From: Pseudomonadota bacterium
GTDB lineage: Bacteria > Pseudomonadota > Gammaproteobacteria > Burkholderiales > Thiobacillaceae
Length of the DNA stretch: 64,000 nucleotides
Direction: 5' to 3'
Assembly: GCA_021820845.1 (NCBI GenBank)
Contig: JAKADC010000005.1
Coordinates: forward strand, 62,001-126,000
Part shown: positions 30,214 through 40,419 of the stretch, piece after piece
Layout of the letters: each line of letters starts with the position of its first letter
Position numbering within the stretch: the stretch's first letter is position 1
The notes under the pieces: generated by a model
Told to the model about the DNA's origin: nothing
The model's database searches: none
Seen by the model: the letters and a program-made list of their open reading frames with translations, nothing else
Made by a program: the position numbers and the translations under genes

Positions 30214-30690
30214 CTAGTTCGTCGGCGCGAAGCGATAAACGGCGTGGCACGCGACGCAATTCTGCATGGCCGTGGAAAGCTGCCTGAGAACCGGGACCGG
30301 ATCCTTGCCCGTTTTCGTTTCGCGCGCGATCTGGTCGAACGCCTTGTGCGAAGCCATGCCCATCTGCGAGAACGCCGCGGGAAACTTCATGCGGATCTGC
30401 GGCGGCAGGCCCTGCATCATCGCCATGCCGCTCTTGGACGCGGCCTCGCTGACGGCCTGCATGTCGTCGCGCGAGAGGCCGTCCGTGATGCTCTGGATGC
30501 TCGCCAGCATCTGGCGCATTTCCGCAGCGACGGCCGACCGTTCCGCTTCGGTCAACGGGATGATCTGGCGGTTGTCCCGCGCATTTTCCGGCATCGGCTT
30601 GCCCACGTTCCCGCCACCCGTCGGCATCTGGGCGAAGGCGGTGGTCGAAAGCAGCAGGGCGAGGACGGGGAAGAAAACGGGACGACGCAT
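30214..30690 (-). CDS. Small c-type cytochrome (cytochrome c-prime-like)
   Basis: A 158-residue exported protein with a signal peptide (about 1-20, ending TTAFAQ), a Met-rich helical body and one haem motif CVACH near the C-terminus (about 146-150). The body shares the segment ITDGLSRDDM with the cytochrome at 15461-15904 (ITDGISREDW), and both place the haem motif at the end, so they look like paralogues. ATG 30690 begins at the signal peptide with AAAGG upstream. It is convergent with the RND operon across the shared terminator. Confidence 0.8.
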   Translation of the reverse strand: MRRPVFFPVLALLLSTTAFAQMPTGGGNVGKPMPENARDNRQIIPLTEAERSAVAAEMRQMLASIQSITDGLSRDDMQAVSEAASKSGMAMMQGLPPQIRMKFPAAFSQMGMASHKAFDQIARETKTGKDPVPVLRQLSTAMQNCVACHAVYRFAPTN

Positions 30691-31041
30691 GGGGAAGCCT
30701 TTCTGAAAAAACACATCGGTTGATCCACGGGACGCCGACGGCGAACGAGGCGTCCCGGCCCGAACCTTCGCACGGCATCGCGCTGCCATCGCCGGCGTGG
30801 CAGGTGTGCTGGCCGGTGTTCAGATAATGCCGGGCGGTCATGATTGAAGCGTAGCCTGCGGACGCGGCCACTTCACCCTGGCGAATCGACATTCTCGGCG
30901 GATGCCGGGACAATTCGCCGACCTTGGCAGAAAAGCTATCGCTTTAAACGCTGTCGGTCGCCATTAGAGGCGACAGCCAATAGCCGTACGGCGGACCCGC
31001 GTGCGAAAAGGCCCTTGCAGGGCGTCAAGAGCGCTGAACAA
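30691..31041. other. 351-base intergenic stretch with one copy of a flanking repeat
   Basis: No gene is recognised. The right part (about 30915-31030) resembles short non-coding repeated DNA rather than a gene. It contains the 15-base motif GTCGGTCGCCATTAG at 30953-30967, whose inverted near-copy stands at the other side of the pga genes. Base composition changes from GC-rich to AT-rich at about 31040. Confidence 0.5.
30953..30967 (+). repeat. Left copy of the inverted repeat flanking the pga island
   Basis: Reads GTCGGTCGCCATTAG. The minus strand at 35379-35393 reads GTCGGCCGCCATTAG, 14 of 15 identical. Both are followed, with different spacing, by CCAATA and TAGCCG elements. Confidence 0.5.
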
Positions 31042-31479
31042 TTAATTGACCCGATTATCCAGCGCGGTTATTTGACCATGATCATCGTAGTAAACGGTGA
31101 CGACCTGGCTATCGAAGCTTGATTTGAGTTGACTGACTTCGAGCTTGAAATATCTGGCGTAGTCGTCAATCGTATAAACAATATGCTCGCTCGGTCCCTT
31201 ATGGCGTTTTAGCCATGACAGAATGAACAAGACAATTGGCGTAAAGACGAGCATCTCAGCGCCATGTACGAAAGTGACACTGTGAATGTTGTCGTATATC
31301 CAATTGGAAATTTGTTCTGGCGGTACTTCGGCATTAATAATGCGATAGAAAATGTGAAAGACCGGGCGCCATAAATAGATAAATCCAATCCAAAGCAAGA
31401 CCGTGATTCCATCCCAAAACCAAACTTTGCTGCGCGGCAACTCCTTGCGTTTATTGATAATCAGTTTGTGTTTATCCAT
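31042..31479 (-). CDS. pgaD: PgaD-like subunit of the PGA synthase
   Basis: A 145-residue inner-membrane protein with two transmembrane helices (about 22-42 and 68-90). PgaD pairs with PgaC to make poly-beta-1,6-N-acetylglucosamine, and in E. coli cyclic-di-GMP stabilises the PgaC-PgaD pair. The soluble C-terminal part (about 95-145) includes DDYARYF, a typical segment. It is last in the pgaBCD order. The coding sequence is clearly richer in A and T than the rest of the window, as are its two partners, which points to acquisition by transfer. Confidence 0.85.
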   Translation of the reverse strand: MDKHKLIINKRKELPRSKVWFWDGITVLLWIGFIYLWRPVFHIFYRIINAEVPPEQISNWIYDNIHSVTFVHGAEMLVFTPIVLFILSWLKRHKGPSEHIVYTIDDYARYFKLEVSQLKSSFDSQVVTVYYDDHGQITALDNRVN

Positions 31480-31492
31480 GATCGTATTTTTC

Positions 31493-32779
31493 TTACTTAT
31501 TAAGCTCCTGATGAACTCCGCGATCAGGGCTCACCCACCGCGCGCGCTTCTGTTTGCCGAATAACACTCGGGGGAATGCCGTAACCGCCGTTATCAGATT
31601 GATAAACCAATAAAAAAACGGATACCAGATCATCCAAAAATAGTTTTTTCCCAATCCATGATCGTAGTGGCCGTCCAACCATCGACTCGCGGCAAATTGC
31701 AATAGACTTGCGCCGATCAAAAACACACCGGTCTGATCGGGTAATATTGGCGAACTATCAGGCGTGAGGTAGCCCACCGGAAAAAACAGACTTGCCACCC
31801 ACACGCCAAAAACCGCCATCATGCTGTACGCCCAAAGGGTGCTAAGGATCATCTCGATCATCAACCCCCACAAGTGGGTTTGCTTCGGCGCAAAGAGTAT
31901 GCGGAAATTTTTGAGCATTACTTGAAAACCGCCCATCGCCCAGCGTAAGCGTTGCTTCCAAAGTCCTTTAACCGTCTCGGGCATCAAAATCCAGACCAGG
32001 GCTTTGGGTTCGAACCGCACATCCCAACCGTTGCGTTGAAGTTTCCAGGTGATATCGATGTCTTCGGTCAGCATATCCGGGCTCCAGTATCCCACCTCGT
32101 GAAGCGCCGATTTTCTAAACCCGGTGATTACTCCTGAAACGGTAAATAGTCGTCCAAACGAGCGCTGCGCGCGCTTGATCATCCCGACAATTGACGAAAA
32201 CTCACCGACCTGAATTTTTCCGAGAAGGGTCGTTCGGTTTCGGATGCGCGGGTTGCCCGTCACTGCCGCGACCTGAGGGTATCGGATGAAATGTTTGACC
32301 ATCCAGTGGAGGCAGTACCGATCGAGCAAGGCATCGCCGTCAATACAAACCAGATAGTCGTTCTTTGCCAGTAATGCACCTGCTTGCAGGGCCAGGGCTT
32401 TGCCCTGGTTTTCGGCAAGGTTGACCACTTTGAGCTTCGGATTGGTGCGCGCCAATTCGAGCAAAATCTCAAGGGTATTGTCCTTACTTCCATCATTGAT
32501 CGCGATCACTTCGAACTTGGGGTACGCGACGTTCAGCGCATAGGTTATCGTTTCGACAGCATTTTCACCTTCGTTGAAACAAGGGATCAGGATACTGACG
32601 CCTTCCCATGTCTCCCCGTTTCTCAGGTTCGGGGTCAAAAGAGATTGAACAGCTTTTTCATTTTTTAAATAAAAGTAAATTGCCCCGACAATCCACAGAC
32701 TCGACATGAAGAGCGGATAGTAGAAGATGAACCCGATAAAGAACTGCCAAAGGGAATGCCAAAGAATAAGCGGGGTCAT
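31493..32779 (-). CDS. pgaC: Poly-beta-1,6-N-acetylglucosamine synthase
   Basis: A 428-residue family 2 glycosyltransferase of the inner membrane that polymerises UDP-GlcNAc and moves the chain across the membrane. One or two N-terminal helices (about 10-38) precede the catalytic domain with ILIPCFNEGEN, the DGD motif in VCIDGDALLD, the catalytic TED in LTEDIDITWK and QRLRW in KQRLRWAMGGF. Three or more C-terminal helices follow. Its start overlaps the end of pgaB by four bases. Compared with neighbours outside the island it uses more A/T-ending codons. Confidence 0.93.
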   Translation of the reverse strand: MTPLILWHSLWQFFIGFIFYYPLFMSSLWIVGAIYFYLKNEKAVQSLLTPNLRNGETWEGVSILIPCFNEGENAVETITYALNVAYPKFEVIAINDGSKDNTLEILLELARTNPKLKVVNLAENQGKALALQAGALLAKNDYLVCIDGDALLDRYCLHWMVKHFIRYPQVAAVTGNPRIRNRTTLLGKIQVGEFSSIVGMIKRAQRSFGRLFTVSGVITGFRKSALHEVGYWSPDMLTEDIDITWKLQRNGWDVRFEPKALVWILMPETVKGLWKQRLRWAMGGFQVMLKNFRILFAPKQTHLWGLMIEMILSTLWAYSMMAVFGVWVASLFFPVGYLTPDSSPILPDQTGVFLIGASLLQFAASRWLDGHYDHGLGKNYFWMIWYPFFYWFINLITAVTAFPRVLFGKQKRARWVSPDRGVHQELNK

Positions 32780-34824
32780 TTCTGTCTAACGCGATTTTTT
32801 TTAGGGGGAATAGCGTTGCCGGGATTGAACGTGTATATCCGAGCGGCCTTCCTGGCAAAAACTTGTTTCATCAAATCGGCATCCGGATTGTTGTGGAACC
32901 AATCATCCGGGTAATACGCTATGTGATTTGCCCCCAAATCATAAAGGTGCTGAATCGTCAGGCTTAGCTCCTGCGGAGAAATAGGCTCGTTATTTTTTCG
33001 CCAATTGACCGTTTGCAGTTCAAAAACCGTTCGCTCCAGACCGCACTCTTGCTGTTTGACACGGGCAATAATCTGATTGTAAAAGGCCCCGGCGTCATCG
33101 GCCTGTTCCATGTAAGGCATCGCCATGATGGCGGTGTAGTCATATTTTTTAATCGAATCTGCCAAACTCTGGGCGTACCACTCCTGAGCATTTCCGTTTA
33201 GGGCGACTTGCGCGTAGAGATTGCGCGCAGTATGAAGACCCGGGCGGTAACTCCGAGCGGCTTGTGCTAATTCCAACGCAAAATCGTCCAGATACTCGGT
33301 CTTAAGTTTCGTCCATCGCAAAAACTCCGGATGATCGGAACGTATTTCCTCGACGCTCGCTTTCAAGCCCCAGTTTTTGTATTGAGCGCGGGCCGTCGCG
33401 CTATCGTCTTCGTAATCCGACAAGGTTACGTCGTCATGAAAAAGTATGCCGTCTATGTCGGACGATTTTGCCAAATCTTCGTAGATTTCTCGGATGACCT
33501 TTCGCACCCTGGGTGAAAAAGGCGAAAGTCTTGGATACCCCATATTCAGATGCTTCTGATCGACCTGTAGCGTCACTACTTTGTCGTTCGCCGCAGGATT
33601 GCCACGAGGCAATTCCCAGGCAATCATCGGAATCCAGGCATAAACTCGTTTAACTTGCGTTCGTGTCTTGATTTGCCATGCCACACGATTAAACAAATCG
33701 CTGCGCATCGGGATATTGCGGTTTGGAAAATAAACAGAATCAGCAGCGCCATTTGCATCCGGGTCGGCGAACGCCTGGAGGTAGACGGTGTTGACGTTAA
33801 GTCTTTTGATTCGCTCAAGCAGGGTGCCGAGGTTCCTGTTCGCTTGCTCAGGATCAGGGTCATAGATGTAATCGAGGTCAATGTGCACGGCTTTGGTGGT
33901 AAGCCCGCCGTCAGTGTAGTTGCCATTTCGCTCCCACATGTTCAATTCCATGCTGGTACGCGACATCCCCTGTTCAACCAGAATTCGTCGGAGCCCCCAT
34001 AATGGCGTATTGATGGTATTGCTGCCGTCGTCCAGCGTGAGTCCGACAGGCATGCCAAGACTCTCGGCGATTGTTTTCGCCTCCATGTTGTATTCCCCGT
34101 AAGGCCAAACCATGACCCGCGGTTTCTGGCCGGTATATTCCTTGAGGAAATCGCTGTTGGTTTTCAAGTCCTTATAAATTCGTTCATGGTAACTTTTGTC
34201 GTCTTCATAAACCCCCTTATCGGGAAACCATTGGCGGGTAGTCGTGGCAGGTTCCATGTTTCCCTGCGGATCCCCTAAAATCCCCCGATGCAGGTAGTAA
34301 CTGTGGCTGCCAACCTCAACCTGCCCGCTAGCAATCATTTCCTTGATTTCTCTCTGAGTGAGAAACTTGCTTCTGTCGATCGGATGACCGTCAAAATCAA
34401 CTTTATCGGTGGACTGAAGCCAGCTTCCGACCAAAGCGATCAAACTGGGAATGTGATATTTTTTAAGAATGGGAAATGCATTGTCATAAACTGACTGATA
34501 CCCATCGTCAAATGTAATCAAGACGGCTTTGCTGGGTAGCGGTTTATTGTGTTTCCTGGAGTTGATGATGTCATCGACTTTTATGAAGTGATATCCGTCG
34601 TCAATTAGCCATTTCATCTGCGCCTCAAAATTCGCGGCCGAGACTGCGTAAGTCGAGTCGAGCGTTTCGCTTTTATCAGCTATTTCGTGATAACTCAAAA
34701 TAGTGAATTCATTGGGATTAGGATCGCGGCTGCAGGGATTTGGCATATCGTTTGCCATCAAATTCCCACAGAAGAAATACACCATCGCGAGCATTGTTAT
34801 TGCTATTGAAGAACGCACGTTCAT
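32776..34824 (-). CDS. pgaB: Poly-beta-1,6-N-acetylglucosamine N-deacetylase
   Basis: A 682-residue periplasmic/outer-membrane enzyme that partly deacetylates PGA so that it can be exported. It has an N-terminal signal segment (about 1-24). The NodB-type deacetylase domain (about 40-300) shows metal and catalytic motifs TFDDGYQSVYDN, SHSYYLHRG and WPYGEYN. The C-terminal family 13-like hydrolase domain (about 315-670) contains FHDDVTLSDYED. The lipobox seen in E. coli PgaB is not clear here (YFFCGN). First of the AT-rich pgaBCD genes. The porin gene pgaA, normally upstream, is absent. Confidence 0.93.
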   Translation of the reverse strand: MNVRSSIAITMLAMVYFFCGNLMANDMPNPCSRDPNPNEFTILSYHEIADKSETLDSTYAVSAANFEAQMKWLIDDGYHFIKVDDIINSRKHNKPLPSKAVLITFDDGYQSVYDNAFPILKKYHIPSLIALVGSWLQSTDKVDFDGHPIDRSKFLTQREIKEMIASGQVEVGSHSYYLHRGILGDPQGNMEPATTTRQWFPDKGVYEDDKSYHERIYKDLKTNSDFLKEYTGQKPRVMVWPYGEYNMEAKTIAESLGMPVGLTLDDGSNTINTPLWGLRRILVEQGMSRTSMELNMWERNGNYTDGGLTTKAVHIDLDYIYDPDPEQANRNLGTLLERIKRLNVNTVYLQAFADPDANGAADSVYFPNRNIPMRSDLFNRVAWQIKTRTQVKRVYAWIPMIAWELPRGNPAANDKVVTLQVDQKHLNMGYPRLSPFSPRVRKVIREIYEDLAKSSDIDGILFHDDVTLSDYEDDSATARAQYKNWGLKASVEEIRSDHPEFLRWTKLKTEYLDDFALELAQAARSYRPGLHTARNLYAQVALNGNAQEWYAQSLADSIKKYDYTAIMAMPYMEQADDAGAFYNQIIARVKQQECGLERTVFELQTVNWRKNNEPISPQELSLTIQHLYDLGANHIAYYPDDWFHNNPDADLMKQVFARKAARIYTFNPGNAIPPKKNRVRQK

Positions 34825-35406
34825 TTTCCGAAAGGTTCGATTAAACGGCCCAAAGTCCCCCGCTTGTCAGTGTCAAGGGGGTTGAGGGTCCAAGCTTACT
34901 GTATCTGATTTCCGGCCAGCTGCCGGGGCATATTGAGGTCATCAAAACACCTCGCGCCTTCGCCGGCCGGTCGTCCTCGGTGCTCACGAATCGCAGTGGA
35001 GATAGCGCGGTGTCGCGGTAAAAGTCTCGTGTCCCGCGCGCAGGCCAAACCGATGGCTCGCGAGATACTAAGGCACATCGGTGCGAATACGATGCTTCTC
35101 GATTTTTCTGTTCTGCCTGGCACGGATGCTGGCGGGCGCTGATGCGGTCTTTGATTGGCGAAGCTCGGCAACGTAGTCCATCGGCCAAGATCCGCGCTCA
35201 TCGGGTTGCAGGGTGAAACGCCGGCCTCGCTGCTTGATACGAGATTGGCGACGCGCAGGCCTCACTGCCGCCCTGATGTCGCAAGTCACTAATTCGGTTC
35301 GCTATTAGCGGACAGTAACTCGCAGCGGAGTACAGGGCCCATGCGCGGCTATCGGCTTTATTGGCAAAACTATCAACGCTAATGGCGGCCGACACCGCTC
35401 ATGGGC
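34825..35406. other. About 580-base intergenic stretch, no gene recognised
   Basis: Between pgaB and the groESL promoter. It returns to GC-rich composition at about 34900. Several short frames run through it, but none shows a domain, and stop-free stretches differ in strand and frame. A hairpin at about 34857-34881 (C-rich and G-rich arms around CTTG/CAAG) precedes pgaB. The segment could be a decayed gene or mobile-element remnant, consistent with the repeat copy at its right end. Confidence 0.45.
35379..35393 (-). repeat. Right copy of the inverted repeat flanking the pga island
   Basis: Minus strand GTCGGCCGCCATTAG, one mismatch from the plus-strand copy at 30953-30967. It lies just before the groESL promoter. 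Confidence 0.5.
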
Positions 35407-35435
35407 TTGAAATTGTCACACTCGCCCCCTACTAT
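35407..35435 (+). promoter_or_regulatory. Sigma-70 promoter of groESL
   Basis: TTGAAA (35407-35412) and TACTAT (35430-35435) are separated by 17 bases. The -10 box abuts the CIRCE operator, so a repressor bound there would block initiation. No clear sigma-32 promoter was identified. Confidence 0.7.
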
Positions 35436-35461
35436 TAGCACTCGACGGCGACGAGTGCTAA
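35435..35461. promoter_or_regulatory. CIRCE operator (HrcA binding site)
   Basis: TTAGCACTC, nine bases, GAGTGCTAA: both arms match the CIRCE consensus perfectly. It lies directly downstream of the -10 box and 75 bases before groES. HrcA, the heat-shock repressor expected to bind it, is not encoded in the window. Confidence 0.97.
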
Positions 35462-35536
35462 CAACACCTTCGCCGCTTCCTTTTTTCGGGCAGCCGCGGC
35501 TGCCGGTTATCAACGCTACGCAATGGAGACTTTGCA

Positions 35537-35827
35537 ATGAAAATCCGTCCTCTGCACGACCGTGTGATCGTCAAGCGCATGGAAGAAGAGCGCAAGACCG
35601 CTTCCGGGATCGTGATCCCCGACACCGCCACCGAGAAGCCCGACCAGGGCGAGATCATCGCCGTCGGCGCCGGCAAGAAAGACGACCAGGGCAAGCTGAT
35701 CCCGATGGATGTGAAGGTCGGCGATCGCGTGCTGTTCGGCAAGTACGCCGGCCAGACCGTCAAGGTCGAGGGCGAGGAACTGCTGGTGATGCGCGAAGAA
35801 GACATCATGGGTGTGGTCGAGAAGTAA
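35537..35827 (+). CDS. groES: Co-chaperonin GroES
   Basis: The 96-residue heptameric lid of the GroEL folding chamber. The start [18 protein letters not shown], the mobile loop with [12 protein letters not shown] (about 20-32), and the closing [12 protein letters not shown] are typical. A GGAGA ribosome site precedes ATG 35537. Expression is expected to be heat-inducible through the upstream CIRCE. groEL follows after 49 bases. Confidence 0.98.
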   Translation: MKIRPLHDRVIVKRMEEERKTASGIVIPDTATEKPDQGEIIAVGAGKKDDQGKLIPMDVKVGDRVLFGKYAGQTVKVEGEELLVMREEDIMGVVEK

Positions 35828-35873
35828 TCCGCGCCCGTTCGCAAAAATTAACCGAATTCAAATTCAGGAGTAA

Positions 35874-37511
<1,638 letters not shown>

Positions 37512-37541
37512 AAAGCCCTGGCCCGCTGTTCGTGCAGTCAG

Positions 37542-37569
37542 AAAAGCCCCGCTTCGGCGGGGCTTTTTT
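37542..37569 (+). terminator. Rho-independent terminator of groESL
   Basis: An 8-bp perfect stem (AGCCCCGC/GCGGGGCT) with a TTCG tetraloop, followed by a run of T residues. Confidence 0.92.
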
Positions 37570-37650
37570 CATGGGCGCCGTTCGCACGCGCGTCGTTGCC
37601 GCGACCCCGCCGACCCGCTAAGGTTGCCACATGATTCAGGACTGCCGCTC

Positions 37651-38337
37651 GTGATCTGGCCCTTGCGCCCGCGCCCCCGCCTGCCGCCCGCCCTCGCCGC
37701 GCGCGTCCGGGTGCTTGCGACGCCCGTCGCCGAGCAGCCGCTGGACGAAAGGTGGGTGGTGGTGGACGTCGAAACCGGCGGGCTCAACCCGCGGGCCGAC
37801 CCGCTGCTGGCCATCGGCGCGGTCGCCGTGAGCGGCGGCGCCATCGTCATGGCGCCCGCCTGTGAAGTACGGCTGCGGCAGCGCGAGGCCACCGCGACCG
37901 ACAACATCCTGGTGCACGGCATCACCACCGGCCAGCAGCTCGCCGGCGCGGAGGCCGCCGAAGCGCTGCTGGAATGGCTCGAATTCGCAGGCGGCAGCCC
38001 ACGGCTCGCCTATCACGCCGAATTCGACCGGGCTGCGCTGGCGCGTGCCGGCCTTGCTTCGCTGGGCCTGAAGGATCGCGCCGTCTGGCTCGACCTGGCG
38101 GTGCTGGCTCCCCTGCTGCTGCCCGCGGGGCCCGGCTTCGGGCGCCCGCTGGACGACTGGCTCGCGCATTTCCGCATCCCCGTCTATCAGCGCCACGGCG
38201 CGCTGGCCGACGCCTACGCCACCGCGCAATTGTGGCTGGCGCTGCTGCCGCTTGCGCGGGCGCAAGGGCTCGCCCGGCTCGGGCAGCTCACGCGCCTCTG
38301 CCGGCAGGCCCGCTGGCTCAGGGCCGACCCCGCCTGA
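37651..38337 (+). CDS. DnaQ-like 3'-5' exonuclease
   Basis: A 228-residue DEDD-family exonuclease domain protein. Exo I is VVVDVETGGLNP (Asp and Glu), Exo II lies in LAYHAEFDRAAL, and Exo III is HGALADAYATAQLW (the His/Asp of the DEDDh type). It is not the DNA polymerase III epsilon subunit by length or context. I chose GTG 37651 because CAGGA lies ten bases upstream; TTG 37624 would add nine residues. It converges on the symporter gene. This exonuclease, the symporter and the DUF294 protein are often found together, so a shared regulatory role is possible but untested. Confidence 0.8.
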   Translation: MIWPLRPRPRLPPALAARVRVLATPVAEQPLDERWVVVDVETGGLNPRADPLLAIGAVAVSGGAIVMAPACEVRLRQREATATDNILVHGITTGQQLAGAEAAEALLEWLEFAGGSPRLAYHAEFDRAALARAGLASLGLKDRAVWLDLAVLAPLLLPAGPGFGRPLDDWLAHFRIPVYQRHGALADAYATAQLWLALLPLARAQGLARLGQLTRLCRQARWLRADPA

Positions 38338-38349
38338 CACGCGGAAACG

Positions 38350-38378
38350 AAAAAGCCCCCGGCTCTTACCCCGGGGGC
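38350..38378 (-). terminator. Rho-independent terminator of the symporter unit
   Basis: Minus strand stem GCCCCCGG/CCGGGGGC with an eight-base loop, followed by TTTTT. It ends the DUF485-symporter transcript. Confidence 0.85.
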
Positions 38379-38400
38379 CTGTTGGACAACGAAGCCGCGG

Positions 38401-40419
38401 TCAGTGGGCGACCACGCCCTCCGCGTGGATGCCGGTGTTCTGGCGCACGTAGAGCTCGTCCCACATGTCTTCCGCACGCTTGTCGCGGAACAGCAGCGAG
38501 CCGACGATCACCATCAGGAAGCCCAGCGGGATCGAGATGATGCCGGGGTTCTTCAGGCGGAAGAAGGGCTTCTCGATGCCGACCAGGTTGGTGGTCTGGC
38601 CTTCGAACTTCTTCAGGTCGTCCTGCGCCTTCTTGATGTCCTTCTCCAGCTTGCCGGCATCCGCCTTGGCCTTGTCCAGCTCGGCGGGGTCGCGTAGCGT
38701 CGCGATCTTCTCGTTCAGCTTGGCGAGCTTCTCGACGGCGCCCGGCTTCGCCTCGACAGCCGGCTTGGCCGCCTCGGCGTTCTGGCACACCGCGAAGAGT
38801 TCGCAGACGAAGCCTTCGCTCGCCTTGGCCGGGACCGCATCCTTGGCGGGCGTGCCTTCCAGGACGGCTTTCGCTTCCTTGATGACGGCCTGCGGATAGG
38901 TCAGGTTGGGCGACACCATCACCAGGGCGATCGCGGAGAACGAGCCGACCAGCATGCCGAGCACGACGCCGCCGGTGTTGCAGCGCTTCCAGTACAGCGT
39001 CAGCAGCACGGCGGGCAGGTTGCCGGACGCCGCCACCGCGAAGGCCATGCCGACGAGGTGGGCGACGTTCTGGCCCTTGGCCGCAATGCCGATGACGATG
39101 GCGACGATGCCGACGATGACCGACGCGACGCGCGCCGCCTTCACCTGCTCGTCGGGCGTGGCATGGTCGCCGCGGATGACGCCGACGTAGATGTCATGGG
39201 CCATCGCCGAGGCGGACGCCAGCACCAGGCCCGCGACCACCGCGACGATGGTGGCGAACGCCACCGCGGCGACGAAGGCGAGGAAGAAGTTGCCCATCAT
39301 CGAGTCGGCGCCGCCGCCCAGGTACTGGGCGAGGATCGGCGCGGCCATGTTGCCGCCCTTGTCGAGCGCGACGATGTCGGCGGGACCGACGTGAAGCGCC
39401 GCGCCCAAACCGAGGAACAGGGTCAGGACGTAGAAGCCGCCGATGATGACCATCGCCCACACCACCGACTTGCGCGCTTCCTGCGCGTTCGGCACGGTGA
39501 AGAAGCGCATCAGGATGTGCGGCAGGCCGGCCGTGCCCAGCACCAGCGCCATGCCCAGCGAGATCTGGTCGATCGGATTCTTCAGGAACAGGCCGGGCTC
39601 GAGGAAACGCTGGCCCAGCTCCTCCGGCGTCATGTTCGCCGCGGCGGTGCCGAGCAGCTTGGCGACCTGCTTCTGGATCCCTTCGTCGTGGACCGCGTGG
39701 TCAAGGAAGCCGGGCAGCGAGAAGCCGTAAGGCGCCCACACCAGCGCGACCATCACGAGCGACGCGATCACCAGCAGGATGGCCTTGACGATCTGCACCC
39801 AGGTCGTCGCGACCATGCCGCCGAACACGACGTAGGCCAGCATCAGCACGCCGACGCCCATCACCGAGACCTCGTAGTCGATGCCGATCAGCGTCTTGAT
39901 CAGCACACCGCCGCCGACCATCTGCGCGGTCAGGTAAAAGATCGACACGGTGATGGTCGAGATCGCGGCGATGGTCTTCGCGGCCTTGGGATTGTTGCGG
40001 AAGGCCAGGATGTCGCCGAGCGTGTACTTGCCGATGTTGCGACAGGGCTCGGCGATGACCAGCAGCACGGTAATGTAGGCGACCAGGAAGCCGACCGAGT
40101 ACATGAAGCCGTCGTAGCCGTACAGCGCGATGAGTCCGGCGATGCCGAGGAAGGACGCGGCCGACAGGTAGTCACCCGCGATCGCCCAGCCGTTCTGGAA
40201 GCCCGACACGGAGCGTCCGGCAGCGTAGAACTCGCTGGTCGAATGCACGCGCTTGGCGGCCCACCACGTGATGTACATGGTCAGGGCGATGATGCCGCCG
40301 AAGACCGCGAAGGTCATCCATTTCCATTCGTCGGCGACCGCGCCCTCGCCGGCCTGGGCGAACCCGGGGGCGAGCAGCGCCGCGGCACCGGCAAGGTAGG
40401 ATTTGTATCGTCCCGTCAT
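38401..40419 (-). CDS. Cation/acetate-type sodium:solute symporter (ActP-like, enlarged)
   Basis: A 672-residue sodium:solute symporter family protein with about 13 transmembrane helices. It is closest in layout to acetate permease ActP and its VC_2705-type relatives: NGWAIAGDYLSAASFLGIAGL and GGMVATTWVQIVKAILL are typical. A signal-like N-terminus (TGRYKSYLAGAAALLAPGFAQAGEG) is as in ActP. Unusually, residues about 503-625, between the last two helices, form a soluble Lys/Glu/Ala-rich segment with a probable coiled coil (about 560-608) and two cysteines; ActP has only a short loop there. It overlaps the DUF485 stop by one base (TAATG). Substrate is uncertain. Confidence 0.85.
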   Translation of the reverse strand: MTGRYKSYLAGAAALLAPGFAQAGEGAVADEWKWMTFAVFGGIIALTMYITWWAAKRVHSTSEFYAAGRSVSGFQNGWAIAGDYLSAASFLGIAGLIALYGYDGFMYSVGFLVAYITVLLVIAEPCRNIGKYTLGDILAFRNNPKAAKTIAAISTITVSIFYLTAQMVGGGVLIKTLIGIDYEVSVMGVGVLMLAYVVFGGMVATTWVQIVKAILLVIASLVMVALVWAPYGFSLPGFLDHAVHDEGIQKQVAKLLGTAAANMTPEELGQRFLEPGLFLKNPIDQISLGMALVLGTAGLPHILMRFFTVPNAQEARKSVVWAMVIIGGFYVLTLFLGLGAALHVGPADIVALDKGGNMAAPILAQYLGGGADSMMGNFFLAFVAAVAFATIVAVVAGLVLASASAMAHDIYVGVIRGDHATPDEQVKAARVASVIVGIVAIVIGIAAKGQNVAHLVGMAFAVAASGNLPAVLLTLYWKRCNTGGVVLGMLVGSFSAIALVMVSPNLTYPQAVIKEAKAVLEGTPAKDAVPAKASEGFVCELFAVCQNAEAAKPAVEAKPGAVEKLAKLNEKIATLRDPAELDKAKADAGKLEKDIKKAQDDLKKFEGQTTNLVGIEKPFFRLKNPGIISIPLGFLMVIVGSLLFRDKRAEDMWDELYVRQNTGIHAEGVVAH

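Noticed and set aside
30844..31122. 92-codon plus-strand open frame at the edge of the pga island
   Set aside because: It overlaps the end of pgaD, has no ribosome site and its translation looks like that of repeated non-coding DNA.
34841..35188. 115-codon minus-strand open frame between pgaB and groESL
   Set aside because: No domain, no ribosome site; competing frames of similar quality run on both strands.
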